DNA from: an uncultured Propionimicrobium sp.
GTDB lineage: Bacteria > Actinomycetota > Actinomycetes > Propionibacteriales > Propionibacteriaceae
Direction: 5' to 3'
Assembly: GCA_946221385.1 (NCBI GenBank)
Contig: CAMIGX010000003.1
Span: 146,682 to 210,681 of the forward strand
DNA: 64,000 nucleotides
The position numbers and the translations under genes were made by a program. The notes under the pieces were generated by a model that did not search any database, was not told the DNA's origin, and was given only the letters and a program-made list of their open reading frames with translations. Numbering within the stretch: position 1 is the first letter of the stretch; the number at the start of each line of letters is the position of its first letter. Below are positions 37,405 through 46,927 of the stretch, piece by piece.

Positions 37405-37501
37405 GGTTGCGTGTTGCAGCGGTCAACCTATCTGACGGCTAGCGGCGCACGTCAGCGCCAACAGCCGCGGACTCAATGTTCGGGCCGTCGACGTCAATAG
37501 G

Positions 37502-38059
37502 TCACTGCAAATCGACCTTGTGGTGCTCGTACGGAGTGCCCTTGGCGCGCTGCCGCGAAGCTTCGATTTCACGTTCTGCTTCCGCCCGGCCGACCCAGGT
37601 CGCGCCTTCGACAGACTTGCCCGGCTCGAGGTCCTTGTAGACGGTGAAGAAGTGCTCGATTTCCAACAGCATGTACTCCGGAATGTCGTCTAGATCATCT
37701 AGATAGTCATTACGAGTGTCAGCGGTCGGGATGCAAAGCACCTTGTCGTCGCCGCCCATTTCGTCTTGCATCTGGAACATCGCGACAGCGCGACATTCGA
37801 TCAGACAGCCTGGGAAGGTCGGCTCAGAGACGATGACCATGGCGTCCAATGGGTCACCGTCTTCGCCGAGGGTGCCTTCAATGAAGCCATAGTCATATGG
37901 ATACTGGGTCGAAGTGAACAAGGTACGGTCGAGACGAATACGACCAGTGATGTGATCCATCTCATACTTGTTCTTGGTACCGCGCGGGATTTCCACGGTC
38001 ATGTCGAAAGTCAGACCTGCCAGTGGTTTCGCGTCCGTCTTGAAGAAATCGTCGGTCAC
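37502..38059 (-). CDS. ppa: Inorganic pyrophosphatase
   Basis: This 185-residue family I soluble pyrophosphatase hydrolyses PPi in the cytoplasm. The metal-binding signature GDPLDAMVI (near residues 68-76), the YDYGFIEGT region, and the ADTRNDYLDDLDDIPE segment are intact. The N-terminus is about 15 residues longer than usual. I prefer GTG 38059, which has AAAGGA 8 nt upstream; ATG 38068 has no room for a ribosome site. It is divergent from dacB. Confidence 0.92.
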   Translation of the reverse strand: MTDDFFKTDAKPLAGLTFDMTVEIPRGTKNKYEMDHITGRIRLDRTLFTSTQYPYDYGFIEGTLGEDGDPLDAMVIVSEPTFPGCLIECRAVAMFQMQDEMGGDDKVLCIPTADTRNDYLDDLDDIPEYMLLEIEHFFTVYKDLEPGKSVEGATWVGRAEAEREIEASRQRAKGTPYEHHKVDLQ

Positions 38060-38148
38060 CGAGAGCATCCTTTGTGAGGAAAGTTTCTAGCTGAATAATG
38101 ACGTTACCGTCTTTGACGGCAATTGGTGAACGGCGCGACCAGGAAGCG

Positions 38149-39693
38149 ATGAACTTGTCGAGCGAAAATGACGCAGCAACTGCCAGCGGATCGACCCCAA
38201 CTGAGCCCGCGGCGCTCGCCGGCGATGGCTCATCTTCGCCGTCGAGCAGTTCGGCTGCTGTCGAAGTCGCCGCTGCCCGGCGTGGCCGGCGGGCCGGTTG
38301 GTGGCTGTTTGGCCTGACCGTCTTGGCATTGGCGCTGACAGTGGGCGTAGGCACGGTGCCATTAGCCCGTTCGCAAGGCTGGCTGATCTCGGGCGGATCA
38401 GCGACGATCTCAGCTGAACAATTGCAGCAGCTGCAGCCCCGTCCAGAAGCTGCCGGTCGAGGCGTCATCTCGCCGGTGCAAACGGTGCCGGCGACCAAAC
38501 GCGCTGACGGAGCCAAACTCAGCGCATGCATCAACGCGGTCCCGCCCGCGCTGCCGGGTAGCTATGGCGGCGCGGCCGCCAATCTCGGCGGCGGCGAACT
38601 TGGCTATGCGTCAAATGCAGACCAACCACTGATGCCTGCTTCGACGATGAAGTTTTTGACCAGCACCGCAGCCCTGGAAGCCATCGAGCCGAGTTCACAG
38701 TTTCGGACCCGTGTCGTCGCTCAGAGCGTCGACGGCGTGACGACGGTGACGTTGATCGGCGGCGGCGATCCGTTGTTGGCTAGTGATGCGCAGTCCCATC
38801 CGTGGGCGGCTTGGGTGAAATTGCCGACGCTAGTTGACCTGGCTGCCCAGACCGTCAGCGCGCTGCAGGCTCAGGGGATCGCCCAGGCGCGGGTCAATTT
38901 CGACGATTCGCTGTTTGTCGGTCCGTCCTGGCATCCGACCTGGCACGCTGAAGACCGCGCCTGGGTCGCCCCGGTCACCGCGTTGGCCGTCGACTTGGGC
39001 AATCCCGCTGGACTAGATCACGTCAAGGATCCCTCCGAGGCGGCGGCGCGGGTATTCGTCAAGCAATTGACTGCTGCCGGGCTCCAAGTCGACGGTGACC
39101 CTACGCGAGCCGCTGCCAGCGGCAGCGCGACGCAAGTCGCAGAGGTCTTGTCGGTCTCGCTGCTGTCGATCATCGAAGAGCTGATGGCGATCTCTGACAA
39201 TTACGTCACCGAAGTGGTCGCCCGGCAGCTCGCCTTGACGCTGGGCAAAGAAGCGTCGTTCACTGGCGCTAGTCAAGCTATTGAGCAGCAGCTGCGAGCC
39301 CTCGGGCTATGGGCTGACGGTCAGATCATCGCCGACGGGTCTGGTCTGTCGGAGGCCAATCGGATCACGGCACGCACATTGACCCGGGCCATGCAACTGG
39401 CAGCTTCGTCGCCGCGACAAGCCCATTTGATCGGCACCTTGCCCACCGCGGGCGCGACTGGCACCATGATGCGTCGTTTCGGCGACGACCGAGCCGCTGC
39501 CGGACGTGGGATGGTGCGCGCCAAGACCGGCAGCTTGGACGGTGTCTCTTCGCTGGTCGGCTATAGCCCGTCCAAGGACGGCGCATTAGTCGCGTTCGCC
39601 TTCATCGGCAATGGCATGCCAAGGAATCAAGACCAGCGGCCGTGGTTTGACCAAGTGAGCGCGGCGATCGCTGCTTGTGAGTGCGGCGAATGA
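38149..39693 (+). CDS. dacB: D-alanyl-D-alanine carboxypeptidase/endopeptidase (PBP4)
   Basis: This 514-residue class C penicillin-binding protein trims peptidoglycan cross-links. One N-terminal membrane anchor (WWLFGLTVLALALTVGVG) follows a Ser/Ala-rich stretch. The catalytic motifs are SxxK in MPASTMKFLTST (Ser about residue 165), SxN in AISDNYVTE, and KTG in AKTGSLDG. I chose ATG 38149 with AGGAAGCG upstream; ATG 38098 would add 17 residues and has no suitable ribosome site. The next gene, tilS, follows without the metallopeptidase gene often found between them. Confidence 0.9.
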   Translation: MNLSSENDAATASGSTPTEPAALAGDGSSSPSSSSAAVEVAAARRGRRAGWWLFGLTVLALALTVGVGTVPLARSQGWLISGGSATISAEQLQQLQPRPEAAGRGVISPVQTVPATKRADGAKLSACINAVPPALPGSYGGAAANLGGGELGYASNADQPLMPASTMKFLTSTAALEAIEPSSQFRTRVVAQSVDGVTTVTLIGGGDPLLASDAQSHPWAAWVKLPTLVDLAAQTVSALQAQGIAQARVNFDDSLFVGPSWHPTWHAEDRAWVAPVTALAVDLGNPAGLDHVKDPSEAAARVFVKQLTAAGLQVDGDPTRAAASGSATQVAEVLSVSLLSIIEELMAISDNYVTEVVARQLALTLGKEASFTGASQAIEQQLRALGLWADGQIIADGSGLSEANRITARTLTRAMQLAASSPRQAHLIGTLPTAGATGTMMRRFGDDRAAAGRGMVRAKTGSLDGVSSLVGYSPSKDGALVAFAFIGNGMPRNQDQRPWFDQVSAAIAACECGE

Positions 39694-39807
39694 TGGCTGC
39701 CAATCGCCGCCCTGGTGCGTTGCAGGCTCGCAGGATTCGAGTTGCACGTGGTCGCCGGTGGGCCCGTGGCGGCCCAGCGATGCTGGCGGCCCATGAGCGA
39801 GTGTCCG

Positions 39808-40869
39808 ATGGCTAGACGAGCGTTGACCGACGATCAGCTCGCGGTCGTGCAGGCTGCCAGATCCGCCCTGCAACGCAGCTTCTTTGACGCTCGCCCCGTT
39901 CGAATCGGCTGCTCGGGCGGCGCCGACTCGATGGCTTTGACGGCCGCCTGCGCCCATCTGGTCGGTCGAGAATTTCTTGGGCTGCCCGTTGAGGTCGTCG
40001 TGGTGGATCACGGCTTGCAAGCTGGGTCTGCTGAGCTGGCTGCTGACGTCGTCAAGCGTTGCGAAGCGCTGGGCTTGTCGGCGCGCGCGGTGCGCGTGGC
40101 GGTTGACGTCCACAGCTCGCTAGGGATGGAAGCTGCAGCCAGGGCCGCCCGCTATGCGGCATTGACTGCGCCGTTCGAGCCACTGTTGGGTCGAGTCGAG
40201 CAAGAGTCGAGCGAAGCGTTGGATGCTGGGTTCGAAGTCGCCGCGTCAGGGTCGTTCGAGGGCGATCTGCTCATCGCGCACAGCTTGGATGATCAAGCCG
40301 AGACGGTCTTGTTGGGGCTCGCCCGCGGCTCCGGGACGCGGTCGCTGGCCGGGATGGCGCCGCTTGGCTGGTTGGACAGCACGCGGGTGATTCGTCCGCT
40401 GCTAGGGCTGCGTCGACAGACCTTGCGACGCGCAGCCGAGGCCTGGGACTTAGAGATTTGGGACGATCCGCACAACCAGCTCGACGATTTCGCGCGGGTC
40501 CGGGTGCGCAACGTCGTGCTGCCGACCATGGTCGACCAGCTCGGGGCCCAGGTCGTCGCTGCTTTGGCGCGGACCGCCGAATTGGCTCGCGCAGACGCTG
40601 ACACTTTGGACGCACAGGCCGCCGACGCTTGCCCAGATCCGTTGCCGACCCGCTTGCCGATCACGGATTTGCGGGGTCGGCCGCCGGCTATCGCCAGCCG
40701 TATTGTGCGCCGGTGGCTGACCGCTCAAGGCGTCCTCGAGCCCAGCGCTGGTCATATCGCAGCGGTCATGAGCCTGGTCGTCGATTGGCGGGGTCAGACC
40801 GGCGTCGACATGCCTGGTGGGATCCGCGTCCTACGACGCGATGACGCTCTGGTCACCCAGATCCTTTGA
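39808..40869 (+). CDS. tilS: tRNA(Ile)-lysidine synthase
   Basis: This 353-residue enzyme attaches lysine to C34 of tRNA-Ile(CAU), changing its codon to AUA. The PP-loop ATP motif GCSGGADSMAL is near residues 34-44. HSLDDQAETVLLGLARGSG and the C-terminal domain follow. An insertion of about 30 residues (LLGRVEQESSEALDAG to SFEGD) lies before the HSLDDQAE motif and is longer than usual. ATG 39808 gives the family-like start ARRALTDDQLAVV; ATG 39793 would add five residues. Upstream, a ~110-nt gap after dacB has no gene. Confidence 0.88.
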   Translation: MARRALTDDQLAVVQAARSALQRSFFDARPVRIGCSGGADSMALTAACAHLVGREFLGLPVEVVVVDHGLQAGSAELAADVVKRCEALGLSARAVRVAVDVHSSLGMEAAARAARYAALTAPFEPLLGRVEQESSEALDAGFEVAASGSFEGDLLIAHSLDDQAETVLLGLARGSGTRSLAGMAPLGWLDSTRVIRPLLGLRRQTLRRAAEAWDLEIWDDPHNQLDDFARVRVRNVVLPTMVDQLGAQVVAALARTAELARADADTLDAQAADACPDPLPTRLPITDLRGRPPAIASRIVRRWLTAQGVLEPSAGHIAAVMSLVVDWRGQTGVDMPGGIRVLRRDDALVTQIL

Positions 40870-40936
40870 GCTGCCCAGGTCAATCGCTTGATCGGACGGC
40901 CTGTGAGCGCGGGTCCATGCGCGTAGGCTGGAGCAT

Positions 40937-41488
40937 GTGCATGCTGCAGATATCGAAGCTGATTTGCAAAGAGTGCTGTTCACCAGCGACCAGCTAGCGG
41001 CGCGAGTCGAAGAAGTCGCTGCCCAGATCGACGCTGACTATGCAGGCGAGGAGATCCTGCTGGTCGGGGTGCTCAATGGCGCGATGATGGTCATGGCTGA
41101 TCTGGCTCGGGCGCTCAAGATTCACTGCGCTGTCGACTGGATGGCGGTCTCGTCCTATGGCTCGGGCACCAAGACCTCCGGTGTCGTGCAAATCCTCAAA
41201 GATCTCTCGACTGACATCGCCGGTCGGCACGTGCTGATCGTCGAGGACATCGTCGACACTGGTTTGACACTCAGCTATCTCAAGCAAAATCTGCAGTCTC
41301 GAGGACCGGCTAGCGTCGAAATCATGGCGATGTTCTCCAAGCCGGAATGCTTGACCGCTGACGTCGACGTCAAATACATCGGATTCGAACTGCCCGACGA
41401 ATTCGTCGTCGGATATGGCCTGGATTACGCAGGTCGCTACCGAAATCTGCGCGATCTCGGGACGCTGGCGCCGCACGTCTATAGCTGA
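40937..41488 (+). CDS. hpt: Hypoxanthine(-guanine) phosphoribosyltransferase
   Basis: This 183-residue purine salvage enzyme has the PRPP-binding signature VLIVEDIVDTGLTLSYL near residues 100-116 and the flexible loop SSYGSGTKTSG. GTG 40937 has TAGGCT 7 nt upstream (and GGAG within the spacer), so the message may be leaderless. It precedes ftsH and the folate genes, the order seen across actinobacteria. Confidence 0.93.
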   Translation: MHAADIEADLQRVLFTSDQLAARVEEVAAQIDADYAGEEILLVGVLNGAMMVMADLARALKIHCAVDWMAVSSYGSGTKTSGVVQILKDLSTDIAGRHVLIVEDIVDTGLTLSYLKQNLQSRGPASVEIMAMFSKPECLTADVDVKYIGFELPDEFVVGYGLDYAGRYRNLRDLGTLAPHVYS

Positions 41489-41576
41489 GCTGACACCACC
41501 TCCCAGCTCAGCGCAGCGCTGGACCCGCGCGAAATGTCGACGCGCCGGTTACCAGCGATGTGGGATGCTTGGGCAC

Positions 41577-43763
41577 ATGCCTGATGCCACTAAACGCGGC
41601 GGTGATCGCGACGATCGCCACGGCGACGCTGAGCAGCGTCCTGACCGCTCCGAACAGCGATCTGGAACTCACGTCCGTCGATCGCCAGCTAGCCGTGCTC
41701 CGCAGGGCGGATCTCAGCGGCCGAATCTGGCGCCGAACAAGATGCCGGTGAGCAAGCGAGACGATCAAAAACGTCGCCGCACCGGCAGTTGGCTAGCGAT
41801 CTTGATCGTGGCGCTGATCGGCTACCTGGTCTTCAACGCGATCGCTAATCGCAATGTCGAACAGGTGCCGACCTCGCAGGCCGTCTCGATCATCATGGGC
41901 GACGAGCCGATGAAGCAGGCGGTGCTGACCGCCGGCAGCCAAACGATCCGCCTCGAAATGCAGGACGGCAAGCGCTATTCGTCCAGCTATCTGCCCGAGC
42001 AAGCAGAGCTGTTGAGCCAACGGCTCGATGAACGAGTCCAGCAGGGCACGCTCGAAAAGTGGCAGGGCATCACCCCAAATGATGGCTTTTGGACCTTCCT
42101 GCTCTATCTGGGCATCCCGATCCTGTTCTTGCTGTTGATCTTCGGCATGATGGCGCGCTCCCAAGGGGGGCTACGCAATCAACTCGACTTCGGTAAATCG
42201 CGGGCTAAACAGCACGATCCAGATCGTCCGCAGACGAAATTTTCGAACGTCGCGGGAGCCGACGAAGCCGTCCGCGAGCTCGACGAAATCCGCGAATTCT
42301 TGACCTATCCCGAAAAGTTTCGCAGGGTCGGTGCGAAGGTGCCCAAGGGTGTGCTGCTCTATGGCCCGCCCGGCACCGGCAAGACGCTGCTGGCTCGGGC
42401 AGTCGCCGGCGAGGCTGGCGTGCCGTTCTATTCAATTTCTGGCTCCGATTTCGTCGAAATGTTCGTCGGTGTCGGAGCTAGTCGGGTGCGTGACCTGTTC
42501 GCTAAGGCCAAAGAAAATGGTCCGGCGATCATCTTCATCGACGAGATCGACGCGGTCGGACGCCACCGTGGCGCGGGCATGGGTGGCGGCCATGACGAAC
42601 GCGAGCAGACGCTCAACCAGCTGCTGGTCGAAATGGACGGTTTCGACGCAAACACTGGCGTCATCATGATCGCAGCGACGAACCGTCCTGACGTGCTCGA
42701 CCCGGCACTGCTTCGCCCCGGACGTTTCGACCGACAGATCGGCGTCGAAGCTCCAGACGTCAAAGGTCGCGAGCAGATCTTACGGGTCCACGCGGTAGGC
42801 AAGCCGCTGGCCGAGCATGTCGACTTGGCCGCGGTCGCCCGGCGCACGCCAGGTTTCACCGGCGCCGACCTAGAAAATGTCTTGAATGAGGCTGCGCTGC
42901 TCACTGCGCGCCTCGATCTGCCGCTGATCACCAATGCTGAATTGGACGAGGCGATCGACCGCGTCATCGCTGGTCCGCAGAAAGCTGGCCGCGTCATGGA
43001 CGACCGCGAAAAGCTCATCACCGCCTACCACGAAGGTGGTCATGCGTTGGTCGCGGCGGCGATGCCGGGCACTGACCCGGTGCAGAAGATCACTATCCTG
43101 CCCCGTGGCCGGGCGTTGGGCTACACCATGGTCTTGCCTGACCAAGATAAGTACTCCCAGACCCGCAATGAACTGCTCGATCAATTGGCTTACATGATGG
43201 GCGGTCGGGCCGCTGAAGAGTTGGTCTTCCATGACCCCACCACAGGCGCCAGCAATGACATCGAGAAGGCGACCAAGCTCGCCCGCGCGATGGTCACCCA
43301 GTACGGCATGAGCGAATCGCTCGGCACCGTCAAACTCGGTGGCGACGAATCCTCCGAACCATTCTTAGGCATGGGGCAGGTGAAATCTGGGCCAAATTAT
43401 TCGCCGCAGACCGCCGCGAAGATTGATGCCGAGATCACCAAGCTGATTGAAAACGCCCACCAAGAAGCCTTCGACCTGCTCGTAGCTAATCGCGACATTT
43501 TGGACGAGATGGTGCGCCAGCTATTGATCAAGGAGACGCTGACCCGCGAGGAGATCGAGCAGATTTTCGCTGATCTGCACAAGCATCCCGCTCGTGGCGC
43601 GTTCACTGGCTCGCATCGTCGGCAGCCGTCCGACCGCGGCCCGGTCGGCGTCGACGGACAGCCAGTCAGCTTGCCGGTGCACTCCCAGCCCGCTGGCGGA
43701 GCCCAGCTGCCGCCTGGTCAACCAGGCAGCGGTGAGCTGACCGTTCCAGGCAGCGGCATCTGA
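41577..43763 (+). CDS. ftsH: ATP-dependent zinc metalloprotease FtsH
   Basis: This 728-residue membrane AAA+ protease degrades misfolded membrane and regulatory proteins. A charged N-terminal extension (about 55 residues) precedes transmembrane helix 1 (SWLAILIVALIGYLVFNAI). The small extracytoplasmic domain and helix 2 (FLLYLGIPILFLLLIFGMMA) follow. The Walker A GPPGTGKTLLARAVAG starts near residue 262, and the zinc site AYHEGGHALVAA (residues 484-495) is intact. The C-terminus is Pro/Gly/Gln-rich. I chose ATG 41577; ATG 41742 is a shorter alternative. Confidence 0.93.
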   Translation: MPDATKRGGDRDDRHGDAEQRPDRSEQRSGTHVRRSPASRAPQGGSQRPNLAPNKMPVSKRDDQKRRRTGSWLAILIVALIGYLVFNAIANRNVEQVPTSQAVSIIMGDEPMKQAVLTAGSQTIRLEMQDGKRYSSSYLPEQAELLSQRLDERVQQGTLEKWQGITPNDGFWTFLLYLGIPILFLLLIFGMMARSQGGLRNQLDFGKSRAKQHDPDRPQTKFSNVAGADEAVRELDEIREFLTYPEKFRRVGAKVPKGVLLYGPPGTGKTLLARAVAGEAGVPFYSISGSDFVEMFVGVGASRVRDLFAKAKENGPAIIFIDEIDAVGRHRGAGMGGGHDEREQTLNQLLVEMDGFDANTGVIMIAATNRPDVLDPALLRPGRFDRQIGVEAPDVKGREQILRVHAVGKPLAEHVDLAAVARRTPGFTGADLENVLNEAALLTARLDLPLITNAELDEAIDRVIAGPQKAGRVMDDREKLITAYHEGGHALVAAAMPGTDPVQKITILPRGRALGYTMVLPDQDKYSQTRNELLDQLAYMMGGRAAEELVFHDPTTGASNDIEKATKLARAMVTQYGMSESLGTVKLGGDESSEPFLGMGQVKSGPNYSPQTAAKIDAEITKLIENAHQEAFDLLVANRDILDEMVRQLLIKETLTREEIEQIFADLHKHPARGAFTGSHRRQPSDRGPVGVDGQPVSLPVHSQPAGGAQLPPGQPGSGELTVPGSGI

Positions 43764-43775
43764 GAAGGAAAGATC

Positions 43776-44420
43776 ATGACCTTAGATTTTGAAGACGATC
43801 GCCAGTTGGCGGCTATGGCATTAGACGGCAAGACCGCTTCCCAACCGCCTTCGCTGGTGGATCAGCCGCGAATCGAGGCGGCTGTGCGGGAATTTCTGAT
43901 CGCGATCGGTGAAGACCCAGATCGAGAAGGTCTGCTAGACACCCCGGGACGCGTCGCACGGGCAGCTGTGGAATTGTTCTCCGGGGTGGGCCAGGAACCT
44001 GACGCGTTGTTCGAGCGGACCTTCGACGCGGCTCACGACGAGATGGTCTTGGTCAAGCAGATTGAGCTGCATTCGGTATGTGAACACCACCTGCTGCCAT
44101 TTCATGGCGTCGCTCATGTCGCATACATTCCGCCTGAAACCGGTCGGGTCGCCGGGCTGTCAAAGCTCGCCCGCTTGGTCGAGCTATATGCTCGACGTCC
44201 TCAGGTCCAAGAGCGGCTGACTAGCGAAATTGCTGACGCAATCATGCGCTTGCTGGACGCGCGGGGGGCGTTGGTCGTCGTCGAATGTGAACACATGTGC
44301 ATGACGATGCGGGGGGTCAAGCAGCCCACTTCGCGGACGGTGACCTCCGCGGTACGTGGGCTGTTCACCTCGCCGGCGACGCGGGCCGAAGCGCTCAGCT
44401 TGATCATGGCGCGCGATTAG
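43776..44420 (+). CDS. folE: GTP cyclohydrolase I
   Basis: This 214-residue enzyme converts GTP to dihydroneopterin triphosphate, the first step of folate synthesis. Zinc-binding residues are in SVCEHHLLPFHG and CEHMCMTMRGV. The start ATG 43776 has GAAGGAAAGATC. It lies 12 nt after ftsH. First gene of the folate run folE-folP-folB-folK. Confidence 0.95.
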   Translation: MTLDFEDDRQLAAMALDGKTASQPPSLVDQPRIEAAVREFLIAIGEDPDREGLLDTPGRVARAAVELFSGVGQEPDALFERTFDAAHDEMVLVKQIELHSVCEHHLLPFHGVAHVAYIPPETGRVAGLSKLARLVELYARRPQVQERLTSEIADAIMRLLDARGALVVVECEHMCMTMRGVKQPTSRTVTSAVRGLFTSPATRAEALSLIMARD

Positions 44421-45275
44421 ATGACCGACATTCAGCAACTACATCCGGCTGACTTGGCAGCCGATCAGTCGCGCACCTTGGTCATGGGCGTGATCAATGT
44501 GACGCCGGATTCATTTTCGGATGGCGGCCGCTGGTACGACCCCGAGGCGGCCATCGCGCATGGCCATCAGCTGCTAGCTGAGGGCGCTGACCTACTCGAT
44601 GTAGGCGGCGAATCGACTCGTCCAGGGGCTGCGCGGCCCAGCGCAGACGAAGAATTGCGTCGTGTGCTGCCGGTCGTCACCGCGTTAGCCAGGCAGGCTG
44701 TCGTCAGCGTAGACACAATGCGTGCTGACGTCGCCGCCGCGTGCATCGAAGCCGGTGCGCAGATCATCAATGACGTCTCCGGAGGCCTAGCCGATCGGGA
44801 TATGTTGTCACTGATCGCCGAGACTGACGTCGATTACGTCTGCCAACATTGGCGGGGCCACGGCGATGTCATGCAGCAACACGCGAACTATCACGATGTC
44901 GTCCAAGAGGTGCGCGAGGAACTCAGTCAGCGACTGGATGCCTGCCACGCCGCCGGCATCGACCCGGCGCGCATCATCGCTGATCCAGGTTTGGGCTTCG
45001 CTAAAGGCGGCGAGCAAGACTGGCAGATACTGGCCCATCTCGACCAGTTCACGAATCTTGGCCATCGGCTCTTGATCGGAGCCAGCCGTAAGAGATTCCT
45101 CGGATCGCTGCTGGACGATCGCCCAGCCGACGCACGCGATGTCGCTACCGCTGCGGTCAGCGTGATCTGCGCGCAAGCCGGCGTCTGGGCGGTACGCACC
45201 CACGAGGTACGCGGTCAACGAGACGCTATCGCCGTCGCGACCAAAGTCGCCCGCAGCGCGCGTCAACGCTCGTAG
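44421..45275 (+). CDS. folP: Dihydropteroate synthase
   Basis: This 284-residue enzyme joins p-aminobenzoate and hydroxymethyl-dihydropterin pyrophosphate and is the sulfonamide target. The pterin-binding signatures are VMGVINVTPDSFSDGGRW and DVGGESTRPGA, with SRKRFLG near the C-terminus. The ATG directly abuts the folE stop with no intervening base, so translational coupling is probable. Confidence 0.95.
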   Translation: MTDIQQLHPADLAADQSRTLVMGVINVTPDSFSDGGRWYDPEAAIAHGHQLLAEGADLLDVGGESTRPGAARPSADEELRRVLPVVTALARQAVVSVDTMRADVAAACIEAGAQIINDVSGGLADRDMLSLIAETDVDYVCQHWRGHGDVMQQHANYHDVVQEVREELSQRLDACHAAGIDPARIIADPGLGFAKGGEQDWQILAHLDQFTNLGHRLLIGASRKRFLGSLLDDRPADARDVATAAVSVICAQAGVWAVRTHEVRGQRDAIAVATKVARSARQRS

Positions 45276-45357
45276 CAGGCCAGGGCAGCCGGCTGCGCCC
45301 AGCCACAGAATCTGACGTTTGCGCCCCGTTGCCGAAAAAATGAGCCAGGATCGAAGG

Positions 45358-45762
45358 GTGAATGCTGACCCCCAAGCCGATCCCACCGGCCGCATCGCAC
45401 CCCAAGCTGGCGGTGTTTGCGTCATCGAGCTGACCGGTCTGCGGGTGGCAGGCCGGCATGGCGTGTTCGATTTTGAACGCGAAAATGGGCAGGATTTCGT
45501 CGTCGATTTAAAGATTGAGATTCCCCGCCTAGTTGATGACGAACTAGACCAGACTGTCGACTATGGCGCTTTGGCAAACGAGGTCGCTGAAATAATTGCT
45601 GGACCTCCGGTGAATCTGATCGAGACGCTGGCTGAAAATATTGCGACAGCCGTTTTGGATCACCAATTGGTCAACCAGGTCGAGGTTTGCGTGCACAAAC
45701 CCCAAGCACCGATTGATTTGACCTTTGACGACGTAGCAGTACGCATCATCCGAAGGAGTTGA
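45358..45762 (+). CDS. folB: Dihydroneopterin aldolase
   Basis: This 134-residue enzyme splits dihydroneopterin in folate synthesis. The core begins VIELTGLRVAGRHGVFDFER and contains VDYGALANEV and NLIETLAENIA, then KPQAPI. GTG 45358 has AGGA 7 nt upstream; ATG 45340 would add six residues but has no ribosome site. A ~25-residue N-terminal extension is unusual for the family. Confidence 0.92.
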   Translation: MNADPQADPTGRIAPQAGGVCVIELTGLRVAGRHGVFDFERENGQDFVVDLKIEIPRLVDDELDQTVDYGALANEVAEIIAGPPVNLIETLAENIATAVLDHQLVNQVEVCVHKPQAPIDLTFDDVAVRIIRRS

Positions 45763-45763
45763 C

Positions 45764-46318
45764 ATGACCGATAATTTTGCAATTGACGTAGACACCATCG
45801 GCAATCTGAAACCCCTGAATCAAGTCGTCTTTGGGCTCGGTTCGAACATGGGTGACTCGATCGCGATTTTGCAGGAAGCCGTCAATCGGCTAGCAGCTAC
45901 CCCAAATCTAATTTTGGTAGATATCTCTTCCGTATATCGCACTAAGCCCGTCGGATATGCCAATCAGGACGATTTCTACAACATCGTCGTTATCGCTGAT
46001 TCGACCCTAGAACCAATGACGCTGCTAGATCGTGCCCAAGCCATTGAACAGTCGCTGGGCCGCGTGCGGGATCCCGAATTGCCCAACGGACCACGGACGA
46101 TCGACATTGATTTGATCCAGGTCGGAAAACGCAATAGCGACACTAAAGAACTAGCCTTGCCGCACCCGCGAGCGCATGAGCGGGCATTCGTCTTGGTGCC
46201 GTGGTTAGAAATCGAACCACGCGCGCAATTGCCGCAGGGCTCAGTAGCCGGATTATTGGCCGATATTGACGTCACTGGCGTGCAGCGCGTCGAGGGCGTA
46301 GACATCGTCAAACCTTGA
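45764..46318 (+). CDS. folK: 2-amino-4-hydroxy-6-hydroxymethyldihydropteridine pyrophosphokinase
   Basis: This 184-residue enzyme transfers pyrophosphate from ATP to the pterin alcohol, feeding FolP. The N-terminal GLGSNMGDSIAILQEAV and the catalytic stretch GPRTIDIDLIQVG with LPHPRAHERAFVLVPW are intact. It starts with ATG 45764 after CGAAGGAGTTGAC, 1 nt after the folB stop. The next conserved gene is lsr2. Confidence 0.95.
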   Translation: MTDNFAIDVDTIGNLKPLNQVVFGLGSNMGDSIAILQEAVNRLAATPNLILVDISSVYRTKPVGYANQDDFYNIVVIADSTLEPMTLLDRAQAIEQSLGRVRDPELPNGPRTIDIDLIQVGKRNSDTKELALPHPRAHERAFVLVPWLEIEPRAQLPQGSVAGLLADIDVTGVQRVEGVDIVKP

Positions 46319-46484
46319 TCGATATTGCGCCAAATTGTCCGCTAATACGACGGACTTAGCTGCAAATCAACATTTAGACTGAATTGTGGCTTTTCAAGAT
46401 TTGCGCGCATAGCGGCTCAGGTCTGCGGTGTGCTATTTTCGGTCTGTCGCATTCGACTTTAAGCTTTCGACTTTAAGGAAAAAC

Positions 46485-46817
46485 ATGGCTCAGCGTGTGA
46501 ATGTCCAGTTGATTGATGACATCGACCAGACCGAAGCTGCCGAAACCGTCACTTTCGCGTTGGACGGCGTCTCGTACGAAATTGATCTTTCCGAGCAGAA
46601 CGCGCAAAAGCTGCGCAATGAATTGGCCACTTGGATCGAGCATGGCCGTCGCGTCAGTGGTCGTCGCTCGACTGGCCGTAAGCCGCGTAGCGGCCAGGGC
46701 AGCGGCTCGGACACCACCGAGATTCGTGCTTGGGCTGAGCAGAACGGCTACACCGTCTCCAAGCGGGGTCGCGTCTCGGCTGAGATCCGCGAAGCCTACG
46801 AAAAGGCGCACGCCTGA
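46485..46817 (+). CDS. lsr2: Lsr2 nucleoid-associated protein
   Basis: This 110-residue H-NS-like xenogeneic silencer binds AT-rich DNA and bridges it. The N-terminal dimerisation region starts AQRVNVQLIDDIDQTEAAET. The C-terminal DNA-binding domain has the RGR hook in SKRGRVSAEIREAYEKAH. ATG 46485 follows AAGGAAAAAC. A 12-bp direct repeat (TTCGACTTTAAG at 46452-46463 and 46466-46477) lies just upstream and covers the leader. A terminator follows at 46865. Confidence 0.95.
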   Translation: MAQRVNVQLIDDIDQTEAAETVTFALDGVSYEIDLSEQNAQKLRNELATWIEHGRRVSGRRSTGRKPRSGQGSGSDTTEIRAWAEQNGYTVSKRGRVSAEIREAYEKAHA

Positions 46818-46864
46818 TAGCTGCCCATCCGGTGGACCAATGACGGTCCGTCCTGGAGCACTTA

Positions 46865-46903
46865 GATCCCCGGTTGCCTGTGCTGCCGGGGATCACATTT
46901 TTT
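46865..46903 (+). terminator. Rho-independent terminator after lsr2
   Basis: The stem is GATCCCCGG (46865-46873) and CCGGGGATC (46886-46894) with a 12-nt loop, then ACATTTTTT. It lies 47 bp after lsr2. Confidence 0.92.
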
Positions 46904-46927
46904 GCAGCCACGGCGTCTGGAAAGCGC

